Shown here: positions 51,198-60,987 of the stretch, one piece after another | Layout of the letters: every line of letters starts with the position of its first letter | Position numbering within the stretch: the first letter of the stretch is position 1 | From: Phycicoccus sp. Soil748 | Lineage (GTDB): Bacteria; Actinomycetota; Actinomycetes; Actinomycetales; Dermatophilaceae | Assembly (NCBI RefSeq): GCF_001428025.1 | Contig: NZ_LMSC01000006.1 | Location: 236,417-300,416, forward strand | DNA length: 64,000 bases | Direction: 5' to 3' | Program-made: the position numbers and the translations under genes | The notes under the pieces: model-generated | Database searches by the model: none | What the model was told of the DNA's origin: nothing | Seen by the model: only the letters and a program-made list of their open reading frames with translations

Positions 51198-53372
51198 GGT
51201 CCCCCGGGCCGGGTGACTCGGCCACCAGAACCGGTCGCCGAGCAGGCTGACGACCGCGGGCACGAGCACCGAGCGCACCAGGAGGGTGTCGAGCAGGACG
51301 CCGAACCCGACGATCACGCCGATCTGCGCCAGCTGCACCAGGGGCAGCACGCCGAGCACCGCGAACACCGCCGCCAGCAGGATGCCGGCGCTGGTGATGA
51401 CGCCACCTGTGACGGCCAGCGCCATGACGATCGACTCGCGGGCGTGCGAGCCACCGGCCGCCTCCTCCCGGGCCCGGGTCGTGAGGAAGATGTTGTAGTC
51501 GACGCCCAGCGCCACGAGGAACAGGAACGCCAGAAGCGGGGTGCTGACGGCCAGCGGGGGGTAGTCGAGCAGGTGCTGGAAAGCGAACCAGCTCGCGCCC
51601 ATGCTCGCGACGTAGGTGGCGACCACCGTGGCCACCAGGACCAGGGCGGCCACCACGGAGCGCAGCAGGAGCAGCAGGACCAGCACGACGATCCCGAGGA
51701 TCAGGGGGAACAGCAGCCACCGGTCGCCGTCGGCCGTGGTCCTGGCATCGAGGGCCTCGGCGTCGGCGCCGCCCACGAGGGCGCCGGCACCGGGTACGGC
51801 GTGCACCGAGGTGCGCAGGGCGCGCACCTGGTCGAACGCCCTGGTCGTCCCCGGGGAGGCGTCGAGGACGGCGCTCAGCTCGACCAGCCGGTCGTCGCCA
51901 CCGGACCGGCGGACGTCCTGCACGCCGGGCACCTGCTTTGCCGCCGTGGTGACGGCCTGCGCAGCCGACGCCTTGGCGATGATCGTGGTGGGCTCGCTCG
52001 TCCCGGCGGGGAAGGCCGCGGCCAGCTGCTCCTGGCCGACGACGGCCTCGGGCTTCTCGAGGAACTGCTCGTTGGGCGACTGGCCGACGGACAGGCTCAG
52101 CCCGCCGAGGGCGAGGGTGACCAGCACCGCGACGGCGGCGAGGCCGACGACCACGGGACGCCCGGTCACGGCGTCACCGAGCCGGCGCCACACGCCGGCG
52201 TGGCTGGGGTCGAGGGTGCCCACGCGGGGTACGAACGGCCAGAACAGGCGGCGGCCGAAGAGCACCATCGCGGCAGGCAGGACGAGCAACGCGTAGAGGA
52301 GCGCGACGGCGATGCCCATGGCACCTGCGTAGCCCAGGGACTGGGCGAAGGGGTCGTCGGCGAGGCCGAGGCTGAGCAGGGCGAGGATCACCGTGCCGCC
52401 GCTGGCGAGGATCGCCGGCGCGGCGGAGCCCAGGGCGGCGCGCATGGCCTCGTGGCGGTCCTCGGTGCGGCGCAGCTCCTCGCGGTAGCGGGCGATGAGG
52501 AGCAGGGCGTAGTTGGTGCCGGCCCCGAATACGAGCACCGAGGTGATGCCGGTGACGGCGCCGTCGGCGCGGACCTCGCTGATGCGGGACAGCACGGTCA
52601 GGGCCTTGCTCGCGACCTGGTCGCCGGTGCCGACGACCGACAGGGGCACGAGCCAGAGCCAGGGGCTGCGGTAGGTGACCAGGAGCAGGAGCGCGACCAC
52701 GCCGGCGGTCGCGCCGAGCAGGCGGATGTCGGCGCCGTCGAAGACCGCGCCGATGTCGGCTCCGAACGCGGGTCCGCCGGTGACGGTCGCGGTCAGTCCC
52801 TGGGGCAGGCCCTTTCGGACCACCGCACGCAGGGCCGCGACGGCGTCGGAGTTGGCGCCGTCCGGCAGGTCGGCCTTGAGCGGCACGATGACGAGTGCGG
52901 TGCCCTTGTCCTCCGACAGCTGGGGCGGGATGGCCCCGGCGGGAGCACCGCTGCCCGACGCGCCACCGGGCGCGGCGCCACCGCTCGACGCGCCGCTGCC
53001 CGACGCGCCACCGGGCGCGGCGCCACCTGCCGCGGCGGCGGTGGGTGCCCACTGCTTCACGGCCGCCACCGCCCGGTCGCGCGATGCCTCGACGGCCTTG
53101 ACGTCGACCTCGCCCGAAGCGGCCTTGTAGACGACGATCGCCGGGGTGACGCCGCTGGAGGGGAGTTTCTCGCGCAGTGCGGTGACCTGGGCCGCCTCGG
53201 CGCTGTCGGGGAGCGAGGCCGCGGTCGTGGAGACGGCCTTGGGCTCACCGGCGAACGCGAACGCCGCCGCGGAGACGAGGACGGCGATCACGACGACCAG
53301 CCACTTCACTCGAGGTCCCACCAGCTTTCCGAGGACGCGTCCCGCCCCCGAGAACCCATGTCCGCCAGCCAC
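51168..53372 (-). CDS. MMPL-family RND transporter
   Basis: A 734-aa transporter with 11-12 helices in two repeats and two large external loops. The proton-relay segments are LVFGAGTNYALLLIARYREEL and FLVALGVDYNIFLTTRAREE. The first external loop has a two-copy 15-residue repeat (GGAAPGGASGSGA) of low complexity. GTG 53372 is chosen because GAAGGAGCTGAC precedes it; the frame is open further but antisense to the MarR gene. MMPL proteins export lipids or hydrophobic drugs. It is divergent from a MarR gene. Confidence 0.9.
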   Translation of the reverse strand: MAGGHGFSGAGRVLGKLVGPRVKWLVVVIAVLVSAAAFAFAGEPKAVSTTAASLPDSAEAAQVTALREKLPSSGVTPAIVVYKAASGEVDVKAVEASRDRAVAAVKQWAPTAAAAGGAAPGGASGSGASSGGAAPGGASGSGAPAGAIPPQLSEDKGTALVIVPLKADLPDGANSDAVAALRAVVRKGLPQGLTATVTGGPAFGADIGAVFDGADIRLLGATAGVVALLLLVTYRSPWLWLVPLSVVGTGDQVASKALTVLSRISEVRADGAVTGITSVLVFGAGTNYALLLIARYREELRRTEDRHEAMRAALGSAAPAILASGGTVILALLSLGLADDPFAQSLGYAGAMGIAVALLYALLVLPAAMVLFGRRLFWPFVPRVGTLDPSHAGVWRRLGDAVTGRPVVVGLAAVAVLVTLALGGLSLSVGQSPNEQFLEKPEAVVGQEQLAAAFPAGTSEPTTIIAKASAAQAVTTAAKQVPGVQDVRRSGGDDRLVELSAVLDASPGTTRAFDQVRALRTSVHAVPGAGALVGGADAEALDARTTADGDRWLLFPLILGIVVLVLLLLLRSVVAALVLVATVVATYVASMGASWFAFQHLLDYPPLAVSTPLLAFLFLVALGVDYNIFLTTRAREEAAGGSHARESIVMALAVTGGVITSAGILLAAVFAVLGVLPLVQLAQIGVIVGFGVLLDTLLVRSVLVPAVVSLLGDRFWWPSHPARGTSAAEAEVGH
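52947..53031 (-). repeat. 45-bp duplication in the MMPL external loop
   Basis: Two copies of a 45-bp unit encode GGAAPGGASGSGA plus two variable residues. Near-identity at the DNA level suggests recent duplication or conversion. Confidence 0.7.
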
Positions 53373-53410
53373 GTCAGCTCCTTCGTCATTCCCAGCACTT
53401 CTACTGAGAA

Positions 53411-53420
53411 ATAGTTCTAT
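53411..53420. promoter_or_regulatory. ATAG-TT-CTAT symmetric site between MMPL and MarR genes
   Basis: ATAGTTCTAT lies in the AT-rich part of the 127-bp divergent region between the MMPL and MarR genes. Its symmetry and position are those expected for a MarR operator, but it is short. Confidence 0.35.
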
Positions 53421-53499
53421 CATGGAAACAGTAGCGTGCGGCACAATGTGCCGCGAGCCGAGGACCGTGCACCGCGCCGATCCCGAGAGAGGAGGACCG

Positions 53500-54063
53500 A
53501 TGCCAGAGCCCGTCACTCCGGGCCCGTCCTCCTCGCGGCTCGGCCGGCCGGGGCAGCCGCTGCACGGCTCGCGACCCGCGGGCCCGGCGCTGGCCCTGGA
53601 GATCATCGACGCCCTGCGCGCGTTCGCCACCGAGATGGACCGCTACATCGACACCCGCGGTGGGGCCGTGGGTCTGCACCGCACCGACCTCAACGCCCTG
53701 GCCCACGTGCTCGAGGCCCGCCGCTCCGGTGGGGAGCTGTCGCCCGGCGAGCTCGCCCACCGCCTCTCGCTCAGCCCGCCGGCCACGTCGGCCCTGCTGC
53801 GCAGGCTCGAGTCGGTGGGGCACGTGCGGCGCACCCACAGCGAGGTCGACCGGCGCCGGGTGGCCGTCGAGATGACCGACGAGGCGATGGAAGTCGCCGG
53901 CGGGATCTTCGGGCCGATCGGCGCCACGATGCGCGAGACCATCGCGTCGTACTCCGAATCGGAGCGCGAGACGGTCCTGCGTTTCCTCACCGATGCTGTG
54001 GGGGCTGTCGAGCGAGCCACCCACGCCGAGGACAGGGCCGAGGGGCCGCCGGGAATGCCTTGA
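53500..54063 (+). CDS. MarR-family transcriptional regulator
   Basis: A 187-aa protein: about 35 disordered residues, then a winged helix with ELAHRLSLSPPATSALLRRLESVGHVRRTHSEVDRRRVAVEMTDEAMEVA. GAGAGGAGG stands before ATG 53500. It is divergent from the MMPL transporter and 53 bp upstream of the pirin gene, whose promoter holds a 14-bp near-palindrome. Control of either neighbour is plausible. Confidence 0.88.
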   Translation: MPEPVTPGPSSSRLGRPGQPLHGSRPAGPALALEIIDALRAFATEMDRYIDTRGGAVGLHRTDLNALAHVLEARRSGGELSPGELAHRLSLSPPATSALLRRLESVGHVRRTHSEVDRRRVAVEMTDEAMEVAGGIFGPIGATMRETIASYSESERETVLRFLTDAVGAVERATHAEDRAEGPPGMP

Positions 54064-54086
54064 CGTGTCCCGTCGTTCAGTCGATA

Positions 54087-54100
54087 GTTGAATATTGAAC
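54087..54100. promoter_or_regulatory. GTTNAATATTNAAC near-palindrome before the pirin gene
   Basis: GTTGAATATTGAAC is symmetric at 12 of 14 positions. It is notably AT-rich for this genome and lies 17 bp before the pirin start codon. Sites of this form are typical of MarR-type regulators; the MarR gene just upstream is the best candidate. Confidence 0.55.
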
Positions 54101-54116
54101 GACAAGGAGAGTCGAG

Positions 54117-55091
54117 ATGCCTGCTGTCACCGTCGCCGACCTGACCGTGCTCCCGCGCGTGCCCGCGCCGGCGCCCACGGCCGTCCAGCGCCCGGTCCGC
54201 GCACTGTCCAGCGCCCCGGGTGGCCTCGAGGGTGAGGGGTTCCCGGTGAAGCGCGCCTTCGCCGGCGTCGACCTCAAGGACCTCGACCCGTTCATCCACA
54301 TGGACGAGATGGGGGCAGTCGAGTACGCCCCGGGCGAGCCCAAGGGCACCCCGTGGCACCCGCACCGCGGCTTCGAGACGGTGACCTACATCATCGACGG
54401 GATCTTCGACCACCAGGACTCCTTCGGTGGTGGCGGCACGATCACCAACGGCGACACCCAGTGGATGACGGCCGGGTCGGGCATCCTGCACATCGAGGCC
54501 CCGCCGGAGCAGCTCGTCGTCAGCGGCGGCCTCTTCCACGGCTTCCAGCTGTGGGTCAACCTGCCCCGCGTCGACAAGCTCAAGGCACCGGCCTACCAGG
54601 ACCTGCGCTCCTCCGAGGTCGGCCTGCTCACCTCGGCCGACGGCGGCACGCTGCTGCGCGTCATCGCCGGTGAGGTCGGAGGCGTCACCGGTCCCGGGTC
54701 CACCCACACGCCCATGGCCATGGTGCACGCCACGGTGGCACCGGGCGGCGAGGTCGTCCTGCCCTGGCGCAAGGACTTCAACGCCCTCGTCTACGTCATG
54801 AGCGGCGACGGTTTCGTCGGTCCCGACCAGACGCCCATCGGCACGGGCCAGCTCGCGGTGATGGGCAGGGGCGACGCGCTGCGGGTGTCGTCGGCCCGCA
54901 CCCAGCAGGAGCGGTATGCCGCCGGGCTCGACCTGCTCGTCCTCGGTGGCCTCCCGATCCGTGAGCCCGTGGCGTGGGCCGGGCCGTTCGTCATGAACAA
55001 CCGCGCCGAGCTCGTGCAGGCGTTCGAGGACTACCAGGCCGGCCGGCTCGGCCAGCCCGTCCCGCACGGCGACGTGGGCGGCACCGCCTGA
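54117..55091 (+). CDS. pirin family protein
   Basis: A 324-aa double-cupin protein. The N-terminal metal site is GTPWHPHRGFETVTYIIDG with a further ligand in SGILHIEAPPE; FHGFQLWVNLP is the signature between cupins. Pirins act as quercetinase-like dioxygenases or redox-sensing regulators. GACAAGGAGAG precedes the ATG. It is probably regulated by the preceding MarR. Confidence 0.92.
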   Translation: MPAVTVADLTVLPRVPAPAPTAVQRPVRALSSAPGGLEGEGFPVKRAFAGVDLKDLDPFIHMDEMGAVEYAPGEPKGTPWHPHRGFETVTYIIDGIFDHQDSFGGGGTITNGDTQWMTAGSGILHIEAPPEQLVVSGGLFHGFQLWVNLPRVDKLKAPAYQDLRSSEVGLLTSADGGTLLRVIAGEVGGVTGPGSTHTPMAMVHATVAPGGEVVLPWRKDFNALVYVMSGDGFVGPDQTPIGTGQLAVMGRGDALRVSSARTQQERYAAGLDLLVLGGLPIREPVAWAGPFVMNNRAELVQAFEDYQAGRLGQPVPHGDVGGTA

Positions 55092-55258
55092 CCCGTCGCC
55101 GGGTCGTCGGCCTCGCGCCCGTCCAGTCCGCGTCCTTCCACCCCGCGCCCGTCGTCCACCCCGTGGACGGCGGGCGCGACTGTGCTCACAGCTTGCCCCC
55201 ACGGCACGGGCTTTCCCCTTAGGTTGCTGTCCACGCGAGCCCAACGACGGGAGCAGCA

Positions 55259-56794
55259 GTGCTGATCGGTGTGCCAGCAGAGTCCAAGCCGGGCGAGACC
55301 CGGGTCGCCGCCACGCCCAGGACGGTGGGCCAGCTCGTGGCGCTCGGCTACGACGTCGCCGTGGAGCGCGCGGCAGGGGCGCACGCGTCCTTCACCGACG
55401 ACGCGTATGCCGCCGCCGACGCCCGCGTCGTCGAGCGCGACGAGGCGTGGGCCGCCGACCTGGTGATCAAGGTCAACGCCCCCACCGACGCCGAGATCGG
55501 CCTCCTGCGCCCCGGCAGCCTGCTCGCCTGCCTCATCGCCCCCGCCCTCGACCCGGCCCTGGTCGAGCGGCTGACCCGGGCTGGGGTGACCGCCCTGGCG
55601 ATGGACGCCGTACCCCGCATCTCCCGGGCCCAGTCGCTCGACGTGCTCTCGTCCATGGCCAACATCGGCGGCTACCGAGCCGTCATCGAGGCCGCCCACG
55701 AGTTCGGCAGCCTCTTCACGGGCCAGGTCACGGCCGCCGGCAAGGTCCCGCCCGCCAAGGTCCTCGTCGTGGGGGCCGGAGTCGCCGGGCTCGCAGCGGT
55801 CGGCACGGCCAACAGCCTCGGCGCGATCGTGCGGGCCTTCGACGCCCGCTCCGAGGTCGGCGAGCAGGTCGAGTCGATGGGCGCGCAGTTCCTGCGCATC
55901 GACGTCGCCGACGAGGGCCCGTCCGCGACCGGCTACGCCAAGGAGATGGGTGAGGACTTCAACGCCAAGGCAGCCGCGCTCTACGCCGAGCAGGCCAAGG
56001 ACGTCGACATCGTCATCACCACAGCCCTCATCCCCGGTCGGCCGGCGCCGCGGCTGCTGACCGAGGAGATGGTCGCCTCGATGAAGCCGGGGTCGGTGGT
56101 CGTCGACATGGCCGCAGCCAGCGGGGGCAACGTGGCCGGCTCGGTCCCCGACGAGCTGGTCACCACCGCCAACGGCGTCAAGATCATCGGCTACACCGAC
56201 CTGCCCGGGCGGCTGCCGACCCAGGCGAGCCAGCTCTTCGGCACCAACCTGGTCAACCTCCTCAAGCTGCTCACCCCCGGCAGGGACGGCCGCGTGGTGC
56301 TCGACCTCGACGACGTCGTCCAGCGCGGGATGACGGTGTGTCGCGACGGGGAGACCCTGTGGCCCCCGCCCCCCGTGCAGGTGAGCGCGGCGCCCGCGGC
56401 GACCCCTGCTGCCGCACCCCCTGAGCCCGCGGCCCCGAAACCGCCCCCGGACCCCCGGCGCAGGTACGTCGGGATGGCCCTGGCCGCCGTCCTGTTCGGG
56501 CTCGTGGCGGTGAACTCGCCCTCGGTGTTCCTCGGCCACTTCACGGTCTTCGCGCTCGCGGTCATCGTCGGGTTCTACGTCATCTCCAACGTGGCCCACG
56601 CGCTGCACACGCCGCTCATGGCCGAGACCAACGCCATCAGCGGCATCATCCTCGTCGGCGCGATCCTCCAGGTCGGCAGCAACAGCCTGCTCGTGGCGGT
56701 CATCGCCTTCATCGGCATCGTCATCGCCAGCATCAACATCTTCGGTGGCTTCGCCGTGACCGGTCGCATGCTCCAGATGTTCCGGAAGGACTGA
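55259..56794 (+). CDS. pntA: NAD(P)+ transhydrogenase subunit alpha
   Basis: A 511-aa protein. Domain I (about 1-370) binds NAD(H): [40 protein letters not shown] and the mobile-loop region. A proline/alanine linker (about 380-400) and four C-terminal helices follow. This is the fused alpha subunit as in E. coli, whereas some actinobacteria have it split in two. With PntB it couples hydride transfer between NADH and NADP+ to proton entry. GTG start with GGGAGCA upstream. Confidence 0.95.
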   Translation: MLIGVPAESKPGETRVAATPRTVGQLVALGYDVAVERAAGAHASFTDDAYAAADARVVERDEAWAADLVIKVNAPTDAEIGLLRPGSLLACLIAPALDPALVERLTRAGVTALAMDAVPRISRAQSLDVLSSMANIGGYRAVIEAAHEFGSLFTGQVTAAGKVPPAKVLVVGAGVAGLAAVGTANSLGAIVRAFDARSEVGEQVESMGAQFLRIDVADEGPSATGYAKEMGEDFNAKAAALYAEQAKDVDIVITTALIPGRPAPRLLTEEMVASMKPGSVVVDMAAASGGNVAGSVPDELVTTANGVKIIGYTDLPGRLPTQASQLFGTNLVNLLKLLTPGRDGRVVLDLDDVVQRGMTVCRDGETLWPPPPVQVSAAPAATPAAAPPEPAAPKPPPDPRRRYVGMALAAVLFGLVAVNSPSVFLGHFTVFALAVIVGFYVISNVAHALHTPLMAETNAISGIILVGAILQVGSNSLLVAVIAFIGIVIASINIFGGFAVTGRMLQMFRKD

Positions 56795-56800
56795 CCCGAC

Positions 56801-58186
56801 GTGACGCGCAACCTCGTCCAGGCGGCATACATCGTCTCGGCCGTCCTCTTCGTCCTCTCCCTCGCCGGGCTCTCGAGGCACGAGAAGGCCAAGGAGGGCA
56901 ACGCCTTCGGCGTGACCGGCATGGTCATCGCCCTCGCGGCGACCATCTGGCTCGCGGCGTCGCAGTCCGCCAACGCCCTGCTCACCCTGCTGTTCGTCGT
57001 CGTGGCCATGGCTGTCGGTGGCTCGATCGGGCTCTGGCGGGCGCGGGTCGTCGAGATGACGCAGATGCCCGAGCTCGTGGCGATGCTGCACTCGTTCGTC
57101 GGCCTGGCCGCGGTGCTCGTCGGGTTCAACTCCTACCTCGAGGGTGGTGACGCCGGCACGGGCGTCACGATCCACCTCGTGGAGGTGTTCCTCGGGGTGT
57201 TCATCGGCGCGGTGACCTTCACCGGCTCGATCGTCGCGTTCCTCAAGCTGGGCGCTCGCATCCGGTCCTCGCCCCTGATGCTGCCCGCCCGGCACTGGCT
57301 CAACCTCGCCGCCCTCGTCGTGTCGGCAGGGCTCCTGGCCTGGTTCGTGGCCTCGCACTCGGTCGTCCCGCTGCTGCTCATGACGGTCGTCGCCCTGGCG
57401 TTCGGGTGGCACCTCGTCGCCTCGATCGGCGGCGGCGACATGCCGGTCGTCGTCTCGATGCTCAACAGCTACTCGGGCTGGGCGGCGGCCGCGGCCGGCT
57501 TCATGCTCGGCAACGACCTGCTCATCGTCACCGGCGCCCTCGTCGGCTCCTCGGGTGCGATCCTCAGCTACATCATGTGCAAGGCGATGAACCGGTCGTT
57601 CGTCTCCGTCATCGCCGGCGGGTTCGGGCAGGAGGTGTCGCTCGGGGAGGACAAGGACTACGGCGAGCACCGCGAGACCAACGCCGCCGACGTCGCCGAG
57701 CTGCTGCGGGACGCCTCCTCCGTCGTGATCACCCCCGGCTACGGGATGGCGGTCGCCCAGGCGCAGTACCCGGTCGCGGAGCTCACCTCGCAGCTGCGCA
57801 AGAAGGGCGTGGACGTGAGGTTCGGGATCCACCCGGTCGCCGGACGCCTGCCCGGGCACATGAACGTGCTGCTCGCCGAGGCCAAGGTCCCCTACGACAT
57901 CGTCCTCGAGATGGACGAGATCAACGGCGACCTGCCGGGCACCGACGTGGTGCTGGTCATCGGCGCCAACGACACCGTGAACCCGTCCGCCGCCGAGGAC
58001 CCCGGCAGCCCCATCGCCGGGATGCCGGTGCTCGAGGTGTGGAAGGCGCGCAACGTCGTGGTCTTCAAGAGGTCCATGGCCACCGGGTATGCGGGCGTGC
58101 AGAACCCGTTGTTCTTCAAGGAGAACAGCCAGATGCTCTTCGGCGACGCCAAGGAGCGGGTCGAGGACATCATCAAGGCCCTGTGA
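56801..58186 (+). CDS. pntB: NAD(P)+ transhydrogenase subunit beta
   Basis: A 461-aa membrane protein with about nine helices followed by the NADP(H)-binding domain [56 protein letters not shown] and [19 protein letters not shown]. It starts six bases after pntA with a GTG. Together they supply NADPH. Confidence 0.96.
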   Translation: MTRNLVQAAYIVSAVLFVLSLAGLSRHEKAKEGNAFGVTGMVIALAATIWLAASQSANALLTLLFVVVAMAVGGSIGLWRARVVEMTQMPELVAMLHSFVGLAAVLVGFNSYLEGGDAGTGVTIHLVEVFLGVFIGAVTFTGSIVAFLKLGARIRSSPLMLPARHWLNLAALVVSAGLLAWFVASHSVVPLLLMTVVALAFGWHLVASIGGGDMPVVVSMLNSYSGWAAAAAGFMLGNDLLIVTGALVGSSGAILSYIMCKAMNRSFVSVIAGGFGQEVSLGEDKDYGEHRETNAADVAELLRDASSVVITPGYGMAVAQAQYPVAELTSQLRKKGVDVRFGIHPVAGRLPGHMNVLLAEAKVPYDIVLEMDEINGDLPGTDVVLVIGANDTVNPSAAEDPGSPIAGMPVLEVWKARNVVVFKRSMATGYAGVQNPLFFKENSQMLFGDAKERVEDIIKAL

Positions 58187-58226
58187 CCATCGAGGGTTCG
58201 CTCTCGCACTGGCACCACACGCCGAA

Positions 58227-58254
58227 GGCCCGTCCTCGAGATCGAGGACGGGCC
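58227..58254. terminator. 13-bp hairpin between pntB and the permease gene
   Basis: GGCCCGTCCTCGA and TCGAGGACGGGCC (arms 58227-58239 and 58242-58254) around GA, between converging genes. The exact ends may shift by a base. Confidence 0.85.
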
Positions 58255-58274
58255 CTCAGCGTCGGGGAGGGAGC

Positions 58275-59762
58275 TCAGCCGCTCGTGACGCTGGACTCCT
58301 TCTCCTCCCTGGCGCGCACCGCCAGGCGGCTGTTGCGGATGCCGTAGGTGAAGTAGAGCAGGAACCCGATGACCATCCAGACGAGGAACCGCAGCCACGT
58401 CTCGACCGACAGGTTGACCATCAGGTAGACGCTGATCAGGGCCGCGACGACGGGCAGCACCGGCGAGAACGGCACGGTGAACGACCGCTTGAGGTCGGGA
58501 CGGCGGCTGCGCAGGACCGGGACCGCCAGCGAGACGAGCGCGAACGCCGACAGCGTCCCGATGTTGACCATCTCCTCGAGCTTGCCGATCGGCGTGAGGC
58601 TGGCGATGAGGGCGACGGCGGTGCCGATGATGAGGGTCAGGCGCACCGGGGTGCCGGTCCGGGGGTTGGTGCGGCCCAGGGCCGGGGGCAGCAGCCGGTC
58701 ACGCGACATGGCGAAGGTGACGCGGGTGGCACCGATGATCAGCGTCATCACGACCGTCATCAGGCCTGCGACGGCTCCGGCGGCGATCAGGGTGGCGAAG
58801 CCCGGTTTCCCGACCGACTCGAACGCACTGGCCAGGGCCGCCTTCGGGTCGATCTTGTCGTACTTGACCATGCCGGTGATGACGAGCGTGGTGGCGACGT
58901 AGAGGACCGTGCAGATCACGAGTGAGGCGATGATGCCGATGGGCAGGTCGCGCTGCGGGTTCTTGGCCTCCTCGGCCGTGGTGGCCACGACGTCGAACCC
59001 GATGTAGGCGAAGAAGACGATCGAGGCACCGGAGACGATGCCGAGGATCCCGTACGTCGTGGGCGTCAGCCCGAAGAGCACCTGGATGAGAGGGGCGGCC
59101 AGGCCCTCGCTCGCCTTGCCGGCCGTGGCCGGCGGGATGAACGGGGTGTAGTTGGACGTCTTGACGTAGGACAGCCCGGCCACGATGACGAACAGGACGA
59201 TGAAGAGCTTGACCCCGACCAGCACGAGGTTGACCCGCAGCGACTCCTTGATGCCGATGGCGATGAGTGCGGTGAGGGCCGCGACGAGCACGAACGCCGG
59301 CAGGTCGAAGTGCGACCCCGGGGCCACCGAGGCCGGCACGGTGATGCCGATCTTCTCGAGGAACAGCGTCGCGTACTGCGACCAGCCCTGGGCGACGACG
59401 CTCGCGCCGAGCATGAGCTCGAGGAGGAGGTCCCAGCCGATGATCCACGCGACGAGCTCACCGAGCGAGGCGTAGGAGAACGTGTAGGCGGACCCCGAGA
59501 CCGGGACCGTCGAGGCGAACTCGGCGTAGCACAGGGCGGCGAGCCCGCAGCAGATCGCCGCGAGGACGAACGACAGGGCGATGGACGGCCCGGCGTAGTC
59601 GGCCGCGGCACGACCCGTGAGCGTGAAGATGCCGGCGCCGATGATGACGCCGATGCCGAAGACCGTGAGGTCGAGGGCGGTCAGCTTCTTCTTGAGCTGG
59701 AACTCCGGGTCGTCGGTCTCCTTGATCGACTGCTCGATCGACTTGGTCCTCATCACGGACAT
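58275..59762 (-). CDS. APC-family amino acid permease (cationic amino acid transporter type)
   Basis: A 495-aa permease with 12 or more helices: LKKKLTALDLTVFGIGVIIGAGIFTLTG, PSIALSFVLAAICCGLAALCYAEFA and FFAYIGFDVVATTAEEAKNPQRDLP are hallmarks of the CAT/YfnA group. It imports amino acids by proton coupling. ATG 59762 is preferred (GGAAGGG upstream); ATG 59753 is also possible. Specificity cannot be read. Confidence 0.92.
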   Translation of the reverse strand: MSVMRTKSIEQSIKETDDPEFQLKKKLTALDLTVFGIGVIIGAGIFTLTGRAAADYAGPSIALSFVLAAICCGLAALCYAEFASTVPVSGSAYTFSYASLGELVAWIIGWDLLLELMLGASVVAQGWSQYATLFLEKIGITVPASVAPGSHFDLPAFVLVAALTALIAIGIKESLRVNLVLVGVKLFIVLFVIVAGLSYVKTSNYTPFIPPATAGKASEGLAAPLIQVLFGLTPTTYGILGIVSGASIVFFAYIGFDVVATTAEEAKNPQRDLPIGIIASLVICTVLYVATTLVITGMVKYDKIDPKAALASAFESVGKPGFATLIAAGAVAGLMTVVMTLIIGATRVTFAMSRDRLLPPALGRTNPRTGTPVRLTLIIGTAVALIASLTPIGKLEEMVNIGTLSAFALVSLAVPVLRSRRPDLKRSFTVPFSPVLPVVAALISVYLMVNLSVETWLRFLVWMVIGFLLYFTYGIRNSRLAVRAREEKESSVTSG

Positions 59763-59885
59763 GCTGGGCGCCCTTCCGGCCGGCACTTCGCGGCCGCCTG
59801 GGGCGGCCCGGACGACAGACCACGGTAGCGGTGCTCGCGTGGCGGCGCCCTCCCGAGCGACGGGGGTGTCCAGTCCTGCGGGCGC

Positions 59886-60659
59886 TCAGTCCTCGTGGTG
59901 GCCCTGCCGGCCGTCGTCGCCGTGGTCGTGGCGGTCCCGCGGCCGCTCACGCGGCGGGTACATCGGGATGGGGCCGGTGTCGGCGCTGCGGTCGCGGGCC
60001 TGCAGGTCCGGGCTGCGGTAGAGCGAGCGACGCCGGGTCTCGGTGGGGTGCGTCTCGGTGTGGTGCGGCTCGTCCCACCCGGCATACGGGTCGGGCACCG
60101 TGGTCGCGGGGGCGGCGAGGTGCTCCCACGCCCGGTCGACGGCGTCGGTGTCGTGGTGGGCCACGCCGAAGATCTCCGCGCAGATGGCCCGGTAGTGGTG
60201 GTCGGGCTCGGGCACCCAGTTGACCTCGCGGAGCGCCTGGTCCTGGCCCGCCGACTCCATGACGAAGCGGCCGTAGCCGAGCAGGCGCCCGGGCACCGAG
60301 CGCTCGTAGGACATGTCGGTCACCTTGGTCAGCGGCATCATCGAGACCTTGCGGGTGATGAAGCCGTAGAACAGCAGCAGCCGCTTGTCGGTGGCGACGA
60401 ACCAGTCGTGGCGCCACTCGGCCACGAGGTAGAGCGCCCGCAGGACCAGGGCGAAGAACAGCCACCACACGACGGTGGACAGCAGGTGCAGCGAGCGCGG
60501 CACGCTGCCGTCGACCCAGAGGGCGACGGCGAACCCGGCCACCGCGCTCGCGACCGGCTCGGCCACCTTGCCCCAGTGCTGGTGCACGGCCGTGACCAGC
60601 CGTTCACCGTCGAGCAGGTAGCGGTCGAGCTCGGCGTGGCGGCGCTCGCCGGGGCCCAT
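59886..60659 (-). CDS. membrane protein with bacterial PH domain
   Basis: A 257-aa protein. Two N-terminal helices (VASAVAGFAVALWV and LLSTVVWWLFFALVLRALYLV) are followed by a bacterial PH domain of the YdbT type (DWFVATDKRLLLFYGFITRKVSMMPLTKVTDMSYERSVPGRLLGYGRFVMESAG). The C-terminus is disordered and His/Asp-rich. It is probably an envelope-linked scaffold. It starts six bases after a 55-aa membrane protein gene, so the two form an operon. Confidence 0.85.
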   Translation of the reverse strand: MGPGERRHAELDRYLLDGERLVTAVHQHWGKVAEPVASAVAGFAVALWVDGSVPRSLHLLSTVVWWLFFALVLRALYLVAEWRHDWFVATDKRLLLFYGFITRKVSMMPLTKVTDMSYERSVPGRLLGYGRFVMESAGQDQALREVNWVPEPDHHYRAICAEIFGVAHHDTDAVDRAWEHLAAPATTVPDPYAGWDEPHHTETHPTETRRRSLYRSPDLQARDRSADTGPIPMYPPRERPRDRHDHGDDGRQGHHED

Positions 60660-60665
60660 CTCGGC

Positions 60666-60833
60666 CTACCGGCCGAGCAGGGCGTCGAAGAAGCTGCCGA
60701 TGTTGCGCACGCCGTCGGCGAGGATCGAGCCCGACGTCTTGACGATCTGGGCGGCCTGGTCGGGGGAGGTGAAGATCGCGTAGGCGGCGAACGCGACGAG
60801 GAGCCACAGCAGGATCTTCTTCACGCGGTTCAT
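60666..60833 (-). CDS. 55-aa single-pass membrane protein
   Basis: MNRVKKILLWLLVAFAAYAI starts with a basic patch and one helix, followed by a short hydrophilic tail ending SILADGVRNIGSFFDALLGR. GGAGACGACG precedes the ATG. It is coupled to the PH-domain gene, and similar pairs seem common in related actinobacteria. Function unknown. Confidence 0.7.
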   Translation of the reverse strand: MNRVKKILLWLLVAFAAYAIFTSPDQAAQIVKTSGSILADGVRNIGSFFDALLGR

Positions 60834-60987
60834 CGTCGTCTCCTTGGTCTGGCGGCCGGTTGGGGGCGTGGGGGCACACCGGACGGGCACACCTCGACGT
60901 CCATCGTGGCGGATCCGGCCGGGTCGCCGGGACAGGCGCGCCGCGCCGGGTGCGTCAGACCACGCCGGGCGCGCCGGGCAGGGCGCG

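Noticed and set aside
51213..53414. 733-codon rightward open frame
   Set aside because: It is the antisense of the MMPL gene, consisting of Gly/Arg/Asp/Glu-rich shadow sequence.
55031..57859. 942-codon leftward open frame
   Set aside because: It is antisense to pirin, pntA and pntB, which are all clearly real; the frame shows low-complexity charged sequence only.
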